This document shows, in pieces, positions 14,384 to 22,200 of a DNA stretch of 26,170 bases (positions are counted from its first letter, which is position 1; each line of letters starts with the position of its first letter). The translations under genes and the position numbers were made by a program. Origin of the DNA: JBGPBY01 sp041481485 (GTDB taxonomy: Bacteria; Acidobacteriota; Terriglobia; 20CM-2-55-15); NCBI GenBank assembly GCA_041481485.1, contig JBGPBY010000022.1, forward strand, positions 1 through 26,170, written 5' to 3'. The notes under the pieces are model-generated. The model was not told where the DNA came from. It worked only from the letters and a program-made list of their open reading frames with translations, and made no database searches.

Positions 14384-15391
14384 ATGACTCGATGGCTGCT
14401 ATGTCTTTTCTTCCTTTTGATTAGCATCAATGCTTTCGCCGCTCCCGGCGACTGCGACCGCGCGTGCCTGAAAACCGCGCTGGATCAGTACCTCACTGCT
14501 GTTGTTAAACACGATCCTTCCGCCGCGCCCTTGTTTGCCGGATTCCGGCAAACAGAGAACGCCGTTGTCGTGAAATTCGGCACCGGCATGTGGAAGAGCG
14601 TTACGGGTCTGGGAAAGGTACAGCGCCGATTCTTCGATACGGTCAGCGAGCAGGCTGCCTACTTTGGGATCGTGGAAGAAGGCGCGACTTCAGCGATTGT
14701 GACCGTGCGTGTTCGCATTGAAGATCGCAAGATTACGGAAGCCGAGTGGTTCATCGCGCGTGTGGGAGATCCCGGACTGAACGGTCCGACGCCGCCGGGT
14801 GCAACTCCTGGAAATCTTTTCAATCCCGAGGCGTTGATTGCGAACCCGCCCCCCGATCGCACCGTACCGAAAGCTGCGCGAGCGTCGCGCGAGATGCTGA
14901 TGGCGATCACCAACAGCTACTTCGATGGCATCACGACGCATGATGGGACGATCATCATGGCCCATCCCGGTTGCACGCGGACAGAGAACGGAACCGGCAT
15001 GGGCGGTGCGCGTGGTGGAAGAGGCGGCGGGGCCGCGCCGGCTGCGCCCGCAGCGGGTGCGCGAGGCGGCGGGGCCGCCACGCAAGACTGCACGTCCGGT
15101 CTCGGCAACATCAATGTCCAGCTTGTCGCGGCGCGGCGTTATCCCGTCGTGGATGAAGAAGCGCAGGCTGTGTTGGCGTTTGCGGTGTTCATCCGGCGTC
15201 CCGGTTCTCCGAATCCGCGGAACGCTTTCAGTGAGTGGTTCTTTATCGACGAGAATAAGATTCGCAGCATCTACACGGCTATGTTCTATCCGTCGCCGGA
15301 GTTGCCCGTTCCGAACTGGCCGCCGTATGAAGGAAACTGGCCGTTACCTGCGAGCATTGTGCCGACGGCTCCGGCGCCTGCCGCGCGGTAA
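14384..15391 (+). CDS. Secreted DUF8021-like protein of unknown function
   Basis: This 335-residue protein has a signal peptide (about 1-19, ending NAFA). The mature start PGDCDRACLKTALDQYLTAVVKHDPSAAP (about 21-49) is the typical opening of DUF8021-like proteins, which have a SnoaL/NTF2-like cone fold. The block appears twice in spirit: a second SnoaL-like half begins about 168 (EMLMAITNSYFDGITTHDGTIIMAHPGCTRTENG). Between the second helix and the final strands lies a low-complexity Gly/Ala/Arg/Pro linker (about 205-240). Two Cys near 23/27 and two more flanking the linker could form disulfides. No enzymatic role is known for the family. The start is supported by TCGGAGG. Its stop abuts the stop of the convergent kinase gene inside a perfect palindrome. 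Confidence 0.78.
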   Translation: MTRWLLCLFFLLISINAFAAPGDCDRACLKTALDQYLTAVVKHDPSAAPLFAGFRQTENAVVVKFGTGMWKSVTGLGKVQRRFFDTVSEQAAYFGIVEEGATSAIVTVRVRIEDRKITEAEWFIARVGDPGLNGPTPPGATPGNLFNPEALIANPPPDRTVPKAARASREMLMAITNSYFDGITTHDGTIIMAHPGCTRTENGTGMGGARGGRGGGAAPAAPAAGARGGGAATQDCTSGLGNINVQLVAARRYPVVDEEAQAVLAFAVFIRRPGSPNPRNAFSEWFFIDENKIRSIYTAMFYPSPELPVPNWPPYEGNWPLPASIVPTAPAPAAR

Positions 15392-15400
15392 TTACCGCGC
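15383..15400. terminator. 18-bp perfect palindrome spanning two abutting stop codons
   Basis: GCGCGGTAA (15383-15391) is followed directly by its reverse complement TTACCGCGC (15392-15400). The centre is TAA|TTA, the stop codons of two convergent genes with no gap. It could fold into a hairpin in either transcript, although the zero-length loop and lack of a T-run make it a poor standard terminator. Confidence 0.4.
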
Positions 15401-18364
15401 AGTTCGCAGCGTAAACGTGGAGCCGCCGCCCGGTCGCGGGAGCCATTGGACTTCGGCTTCAATCAGGCTTGTTCGCGACCGAATGTTTGTCAGCCCGCGC
15501 CCTGTCTCTTCACGCTTCTTTGTCCAGTCGAAGCCACGTCCGTCGTCTTCGAGCGTGAAGAGAACGTCGTTTTCCCGCAGTTCAATGGAAAGCGCGATTC
15601 GCTTCGCCTGTGCGTGACGGCAGACATTGCTGATCGCTTCTTGAAGGATGCGGTAAATCTGAATCTGCATCGCGCCGTCCAGCCTTAAGCGTTCCTCCAG
15701 ATCTTCATCCGAGCGGAATTCGTATTCGAGTTTTCGGTCTGCAGGCAGGTGCGCTACAGCCTCGGAGAGTGCCCATTCCAGTGCCGCCGGCAGTCCGACG
15801 TTGGCCAGTACGGATGGGCTGAGGTCTTCGCAGATATGCCGAATCTCCGTCGATATGCTTTCGATTTCGGAGCGGAATACTGTGGGTGCGACGTCGCTGT
15901 TCTGGGGCAATTGATCTGTGAGAAGCAAAAGCCGCCGCAGATCCGACAATGTCTGATCGTGCAGGTCTCGCGCAATTCGGCGACGTTCGCTTTCCGTTTC
16001 GTTGGCGAGTTGCCGCCGTGTGTTAGCGAGTTCGCGATTCTGTTTGTAGCCATACCACAGCGCGATGAGCGACACGGATAACAGCACCGACAGCGCCGCA
16101 CTTGCCCACGGGAATGGAGCTTTCTCCACATTGAATTCGAAGGAGAGCGGCTCCGACGCCACGAGGTCGTTGCTGAACGCCCTGGCAGAAACTCGATACC
16201 GGCCCGGCCGCAGTTTTTCCATGATGAACTGCGACTCTCCGGATATTCGTTGCGCGATAGCTTTGCCCGAGGCGTCAGACAGGCGGAACTCATATTGAAA
16301 TTGCTCTGGAAATGTCCTGCTGCTGATGGCGGCGACGTCCAATAGCAGGCTGTTCTGCGGATATTCCAGGTTCAACATCGTCGTCAGTTGTTCCGGCTGA
16401 AAGGCGCTCTGGCCGAGAATGCGCGTGGCATGGAGCACTGGCGCCGTTGTCCCGGGTTCATATTCGGTGACGCCGCGGTTCGTGCCCAGCCACAACACGT
16501 CGGTTCCCGCGGACGACGGCGTGACCAGAAGACTGAAGATGCTGTTGGATGGAAAGCCTTGCTCTGTGTCGAGCCGGGTGAACACGCGCTCAGTTTTATC
16601 GAGCAGGATCTTGAAGAGTCCACTTCCGGCTGTCGCGCACCAGAGCGCCTTTGCGGGTTCGTTTAAAACGATGCGCCGCACATCTCTTCCGGCGAGAACC
16701 GCCTCGAGTTTGCCGGAGTGAAAGACGTACAACCCGCGGCCCGTTGCAAGCCACAGTGCGCCATCACTGGCCCTGACAACATCCCAGACAGGACTGCCAT
16801 CCAACTCGCTGAGTGAATCTTCATGGGTGAACTTCGAGCCGTCGAACACGAACAAGCCGGCCTCTGCCGTTCCGATCCACAGTCGTTCTTCGCGTTCTGC
16901 TTTCAAGCTGACAACTTCACGCTGTTTGGGATTGTTTGATTCAGCCGGCCAGAGAGCGGTTCGCCTATCGTTATCGAGGCGTTCCAGGCCCGAACCGAAG
17001 CTGGCCAGATAGGTCGAGCCCTGAAACTCGGCGATCGCACGCACACTGTCGGCCAGGGATTTCAGTGGAGCGGCTACACGCGTTAGAGAGGGCGGTCGGC
17101 CGGCAAAGAAGGCTGCACTCGCACCGACGAGCAATTCGCCTGAGGGCCGCTCCGCTATCGCGTGAATCGATCGTCCTGCAGTCTCATCCACGAGTATCCA
17201 GTTTTCGGATGGCGCGTTCCTGACGAACAGTCCGCGATTGGTCCCGCTCCACAATCGACCGTCTGCAGACCGAAAGAGGACGCGAACGAAATTGCTTTCC
17301 GGACGATTCGATATGGTTTCCGAGTACGGGCTCCGCGGATCGTATCGGCCGACACCGCGATCCGTGCCAAACCAGACAACGCCTTCCCGGTCGACGAAAA
17401 CCGTATAGATGGAATCGGACCGAAGACTCCCGGCGGTATTCTCGAAATTGAAGTGCGCGATCTCGCGGTTCGCGCGATATCGAAATATTCCCTGTCCCGC
17501 TGTGCCGATCCAAAGATCCCCACGAGCATCGAAATCGAGAGACGTCACCGCGCCTGTGTAAGCCGCGGTCTTCATGGGGCGCAGTCGGTCGGTTGCATCG
17601 TAGAGACCGCCATCGCCGCCGGTACTTTCAGCGCCGAACCAGAGATGGCCGGCAGAATCCGTCGCGATATCGCTGACGAAGAACGGGCGCGGCCGGGCGA
17701 CTACTTCTTTGATCTCGTGCCCGTCCATCGCGAGCAGGCCTCGTCCTCGCGTGCCGATGAGGACTTGCCCGCCGGTCAGCACGAGACTGGTCAGGGGCAG
17801 TGGCATGTTCGACGAAAGACTGAGGAGCGGGCTCTTCTCCGGTCCGATGGATTCAACGCGAAGCGAACCGTCGGCCTGCGTGATACAGGTGAAGATGCGG
17901 CCCTGTTCGCTTGCCAGCAGTGCTCGTCCGCGTTCCGGCGCAGCGATGGCCAGGACGGTTTGCCCGAGAGTTTCCGCAATGGGAACGAAGCGATCGTGAA
18001 CAAGCCTCGCTGCTCCGCCGTCTGTTCCCACCCAGAGGATGCGATCGTGATCCGTTCGGAGCGAGCGAATGGCCCCCGGCGGCAATCCTTCGCCCGTCAT
18101 CTTCTGGATCCGGCGCCCGTCGTACTTCGTCAGACCGCCGTCGGTGCCGAACCACAAATCGCCTCCTGCATCCTGCGCAATCGCGCGCACGTGGTCCGAC
18201 GGCAAACCGTGGAAGAGCGTGACGGCGCCCCACTGGTTCAAATTGAGAGAATTCGACGGGCCCGCGGGTGCAGCGGACGACAGAAGGGGGACGAGGCATG
18301 AAAGAACAGTGCAGAGCGCGACTACTGCTTTTCCAGAAAACGCTTTCGGTCGCACTCGAGCCAT
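15392..18364 (-). CDS. Periplasmic-propeller sensor histidine kinase (HisKA_3 type)
   Basis: This 990-residue kinase has a signal peptide (about 1-32). Two-component-regulator-propeller repeats of the pattern 'V.AI..D..G.LWFGTDGGL..YDG' fill about 50-640 (for example WFGTDGGLTKYDG, WVGTDGGAARL, WIGTAGQGIFRY, WFGTDRGVGRYD). A Y_Y_Y domain covers about 670-748, a single TM helix about 751-773, HisKA_3 has phospho-acceptor H802 (RRRIARDLHDQTL), and an HATPase domain follows with N-box N913 (QEAISNVCRHAQ), G1 DDGRGF (940-945) and GRGLTNI (956-962). The large extracytoplasmic part probably senses a polymer or envelope state; in relatives the ligand is often a polysaccharide. The gene begins 43 nt inside the response regulator gene. 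Confidence 0.92.
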   Translation of the reverse strand: MARVRPKAFSGKAVVALCTVLSCLVPLLSSAAPAGPSNSLNLNQWGAVTLFHGLPSDHVRAIAQDAGGDLWFGTDGGLTKYDGRRIQKMTGEGLPPGAIRSLRTDHDRILWVGTDGGAARLVHDRFVPIAETLGQTVLAIAAPERGRALLASEQGRIFTCITQADGSLRVESIGPEKSPLLSLSSNMPLPLTSLVLTGGQVLIGTRGRGLLAMDGHEIKEVVARPRPFFVSDIATDSAGHLWFGAESTGGDGGLYDATDRLRPMKTAAYTGAVTSLDFDARGDLWIGTAGQGIFRYRANREIAHFNFENTAGSLRSDSIYTVFVDREGVVWFGTDRGVGRYDPRSPYSETISNRPESNFVRVLFRSADGRLWSGTNRGLFVRNAPSENWILVDETAGRSIHAIAERPSGELLVGASAAFFAGRPPSLTRVAAPLKSLADSVRAIAEFQGSTYLASFGSGLERLDNDRRTALWPAESNNPKQREVVSLKAEREERLWIGTAEAGLFVFDGSKFTHEDSLSELDGSPVWDVVRASDGALWLATGRGLYVFHSGKLEAVLAGRDVRRIVLNEPAKALWCATAGSGLFKILLDKTERVFTRLDTEQGFPSNSIFSLLVTPSSAGTDVLWLGTNRGVTEYEPGTTAPVLHATRILGQSAFQPEQLTTMLNLEYPQNSLLLDVAAISSRTFPEQFQYEFRLSDASGKAIAQRISGESQFIMEKLRPGRYRVSARAFSNDLVASEPLSFEFNVEKAPFPWASAALSVLLSVSLIALWYGYKQNRELANTRRQLANETESERRRIARDLHDQTLSDLRRLLLLTDQLPQNSDVAPTVFRSEIESISTEIRHICEDLSPSVLANVGLPAALEWALSEAVAHLPADRKLEYEFRSDEDLEERLRLDGAMQIQIYRILQEAISNVCRHAQAKRIALSIELRENDVLFTLEDDGRGFDWTKKREETGRGLTNIRSRTSLIEAEVQWLPRPGGGSTFTLRTAR

Positions 18365-19068
18365 CCCTCCAGATCCTTGGCCGCCTTGTCGAGTTCATCG
18401 CTGTTGATCAAGCCGCGCCGCAACGCTTCGAAGAACGCGCGGGTTCGGATGTTGTACGCGAGTTTGTCGTACGACTCATTCGGCGAGCCTTCAGACGAGA
18501 CCAAAAGTTTTTCGTAGAGCGTCGCGAGGCGGCTTTCGACGCCGCGCTGAGACAGGCTGCACTTGCGCGCGATGGCCCAGTTGGAAAGTCCGAGCGCGAG
18601 ATAATACAAGGCCTCCGCTTCGAACTCCGTAAGCAACGGCCGCTTGAAGGAATCCTTGAACGCAGGATCGATCATGTCCGCGCCATCTTCGAGTACCGCG
18701 CCAATGAATCGCAGAACACGCGATTCCGGATTGTTTTTGTGGATGAAGCCGTATGCCGGCGGCGGTTGAACGGACTTCACGATCTTTCGGATTTCGTTGA
18801 TGTAGATCTCGTGTGGGAATTGCGTCCAGAAAATGATTCGCGCGGCCGGCAGGGCACGCCAGATGGATCGCGCGGCCTTGACTCCGGAAAGGCGCGGCAT
18901 CTGGATATCGAGCACACACAGCGCCGGCTTTTCAGCCAGCGCCCGCGCCACGGTGGTTTCACCATCTTCCGCTTCAGTCACCGGCATGTGAGCGGGAAAT
19001 TCGCGTTCCAGTAACTCGCGCAGATAGCGCCGCTGCGCCACATTGTCTTCCGCGATCAGAATGGACAT
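18322..19068 (-). CDS. NarL/FixJ-family response regulator
   Basis: The 248-residue regulator has a receiver domain (1-125) with acidic pair E7/D8, phospho-acceptor D54 (CVLDIQMP), T82 in the switch position and K111 (FIHKNN). A LuxR-type helix-turn-helix follows at about 145-190 (LTEFEAEALYYLALGLSNWAIARKCSLSQRGVESRLATLYEKL). About 55 extra C-terminal residues (191-248, helical) are longer than usual for the family. It would be phosphorylated by the kinase whose gene overlaps its 3' end. A strong GAGGAGG precedes the ATG. It is divergent from the macroglobulin gene, with 148 nt of shared control region containing a perfect palindrome, so it may regulate both sides. Confidence 0.92.
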   Translation of the reverse strand: MSILIAEDNVAQRRYLRELLEREFPAHMPVTEAEDGETTVARALAEKPALCVLDIQMPRLSGVKAARSIWRALPAARIIFWTQFPHEIYINEIRKIVKSVQPPPAYGFIHKNNPESRVLRFIGAVLEDGADMIDPAFKDSFKRPLLTEFEAEALYYLALGLSNWAIARKCSLSQRGVESRLATLYEKLLVSSEGSPNESYDKLAYNIRTRAFFEALRRGLINSDELDKAAKDLEGWLECDRKRFLEKQ

Positions 19069-19121
19069 GGTCCTCCTCGGAGACGCTTGGAAATGCTATG
19101 CGCGTCCACGGGGATAAGCAA

Positions 19122-19135
19122 TGTGGTTAACCACA
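19122..19135. promoter_or_regulatory. 14-bp perfect palindrome, candidate operator
   Basis: TGTGGTTAACCACA is a perfect two-fold palindrome between the response regulator gene (minus) and the macroglobulin gene (plus), 54 nt and 82 nt from their starts. Its length and symmetry suit a dimeric helix-turn-helix protein such as the adjacent NarL/FixJ regulator. No second copy was seen in the window. Confidence 0.4.
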
Positions 19136-19216
19136 GTGCCACCTGCCGCGGCATCCCCACCCACCGCTGTTGCCCTCCGCGTTTAAAACGCCTCCCTCAA
19201 GTTCGATACTCGCCTC

Positions 19217-22200
19217 ATGCAACAACTCATCACGAAAGCGACTGAAACGATCCGATTGGCTGCAGAATGGATATCCGGCAAAGCGTCCTGGCTGGCGCGG
19301 CAGCTTGTTGGCGAAGTCCGGTGGCAGGCGCCGCCTCCCTGGCTGAGGCTGGCCCGAGATGGAACGACAGCCCTCGGCGAGAGGACTCGTGCCATTGTCT
19401 GGCGCAATCCCAGACGCACTGCCTGGATTGCAGGGGCAGCGTTCGTGGCGGTGGCCAGTGGTGGACTTGCCTGGGTTTGGTACGACGGGCTGCCTAAACC
19501 TCCAGTCTCGAAGGTCTACATCAAAGCTCCCGAACGCACACGGCTCGAGGATCCCGAGGCGAAGCCCAATCCCGTGCGGATTACCTTCGACGCGTCGGTG
19601 GCCCGTTTGGCAGACGTGGGGAAGGAAGTGAAGTCCGGCGTTGAAATGAACCCGAGCTTTGAGGGTGGCTGGAAATGGCTCGACGATCGGAGTCTCGTCT
19701 TCACGCCGAAAACCGACTGGCCGGTCGATGCGGGATTCACAGTGAAGCTGGCAAAGAAGGGCTTGATCGCCGAGCAGTTCCTGCTTGATCGATATGAAGT
19801 GGATTTTCGCACCGCTCCATTCGACGTCACCATTTCCAACGCGCGCTTCTACCAGGACCCTGTAAACTCTGCGGCCAAGAAGATTGTCGTGGACGTCAAC
19901 TTCAGTCATCCCGTCGACATCGCGGATTTTGAAAAGCACGTCACGTTATTCGAAGAAGGCAAGTCCGGGGGCTTTCTGGGGCTGGGCGCGACAGCGACGA
20001 AATTCAGCGTGAGTTACGACAAGCTGAAGCTCAATGCCTACGTTCATTCGGAGGCGCTGTCGATTCCCGCCAAACCGGTTCGCATGGACTTCACTCTGCA
20101 ACCCGGAGCCCGGTCGTCGCGTGGCGGCAAGCCGCTCGACGCCACACTCAAGCAGACCGTGATCGTCCCAGGCCTCTACAGCCTCAACGTGAATTCCGCG
20201 CAGCTGACTCATGTCGAGAACGATGCCCTCGAACCCGAGCGTATCGTGATGGTGAATCTGTCGGAAGACACTCACGATCGGGAAGTGACATCCAAAGTCC
20301 GCGCCTGGGTGCTGCCTATTTTTCATCCCGACACGAAACCCGCAGATCGCAAGCAGCCCTATGACTGGGGCGATCCGTCACGGATCGGACCGGAGATTCT
20401 CCGGCAGTCCGAGGCCATCAAGCTCGAACCGGTTGCCGGGGAGCGGGAATACGTCGCGCAACATGGCTTTAAGGCGCGCGTGGATGCGCAGCGCTACGTT
20501 TACATCCGCGTAGAAAAAGGAATCAAGTCCTTTGGCGGTTACGTACTCGAAAAGGAGTTCGACACGATTTCGCGTGCCGAACCTTTTCCGCGACAGCTGC
20601 GCATCGGCTCGCGCGGCTCGCTGCTGGCTTTGTCGGGTGAGAAGAAGCTGCCGGTGCTTGCCCGCGATGTCGAGGCGGTGCGGTATCAGATCGGACGCCT
20701 GATGCCGATGCAACTGCAACATCTTGTGCGGATGAATTCCGGTACGTTCTCCGAACCCGAATTCGCATACGAGTTCGATGAAAACATCACCGAACGATTT
20801 AATGAGATCGTTCCGTTACCTCCCGGGCCTCCGGGCAAGCCCCACTACCTGACACTCGATCTCGCACGATATCTGGAGCCTGAAGGTGGGCCGCGCCGGG
20901 GCATCTTCTATATAAAGGTCGAAAGCTACGATCCGAAAACGAAGCAACCGACTGGAGTCGAAGACCGGCGGTTGATTGTGGTGACGGATCTTGGACTGCT
21001 CGCGAAGCGCGCCGTCGATGGCACTCAAGACGTCTTCGTTCAGTCCATCGCAACCGGACTGCCTGTTGCGGATGCGGCCGTCGAGGTCGTCGCAAAGAAC
21101 GGTGCTGTGCTGGTCAGCCGCAACACCGATGCGTCCGGTCGCGCACGGATTCCCGAACTTTCCGCCTTCGAACGGGAACGTACGCCCGTGGCTTACGTCG
21201 CTCGCAGGGGTGGAGACAGTTCATTCCTTCCCATCGATCGTTATGACCGTCAACTCGATTTCTCGCGGTTCGATATCGGCGGCATAACAAACAGTCCCGA
21301 TGCGGGCCAACTCTCTGCTTATTTGTTTTCGGATCGAAGGGTCTATCGGCCCGGTGAAGAAATCCATATCGGCATGATCGTCAGGACCGCAGACTGGACT
21401 CTTCCCATCAACGGCCTGCCCCTTGAAGTCGAGCTTACCGATGCGCGAGGACTGGTCTTGCGCCTGGACAAGATCCGCCTGTCTGTGTCGGGATTTGAAG
21501 AGCTGCGGCACACGACGCTCGATACCGCACCGGTCGGCGACTACACCGCCGCGGTCTACATCGTGAAGGATGGCCAGCGTGCCAGTCAGATCGGTTCCGT
21601 CACGGTGAAGGTGAAGGAATTCATTCCCGATCGTTTGAAGATGACCGCGCGACTGTCGCAGCAAGTGCAGGAGGGCTGGGTCAGCCCGCAACAGCTCAAA
21701 GCGCAAGTGAATCTTCAGAACCTGTCGGGCACGCCTGCCGAAAAGAGGCGCGTGTCCGCTTCGATGACACTGGTTCCCGCGTTTCCGGCGTTTCCGAGTT
21801 GGCGCGACTATCAGTTTTACGATCCGCTTTATGCCGACAAGAGTTTCGAGCAGATCCTTACCGATGCAACCACCGATGAGCATGGAGACGCTGCGTTCGA
21901 CTTGAACCTCAGCCGGTTCGCGCGCGCGACCTATCGTCTGAACTTTGGCGCCCAGGGATTCGAGGCGGACAGTGGCCGCGGTGTCTCGGCCGAAGCTACG
22001 GCATTGGTTTCCGACCTGCCTTACCTGGTTGGGTACAAACCCGACGGGAATCTCGCCTACGTCGCCCGCGGCAGCGCACGCAGCGTGGACATCGTCGCGA
22101 TTGATCCGGTTGTAAAGAGGATCGCGGTCAAGGACCTGCGGTTGATTCAAATTGAACGGCGTGTTGTTTCGGTTCTGACCAGGCAGGACAACGGAACCTA

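Noticed and set aside
17162..18301. 379-codon plus-strand frame opposite the sensor kinase
   Set aside because: Antisense to clear propeller repeats; no signal, domain or ribosome site supports it.
19085..19102. Sigma-54 promoter upstream of the macroglobulin gene
   Set aside because: TTGG and TGC blocks are present but their GG-GC spacing is one base off the strict requirement.
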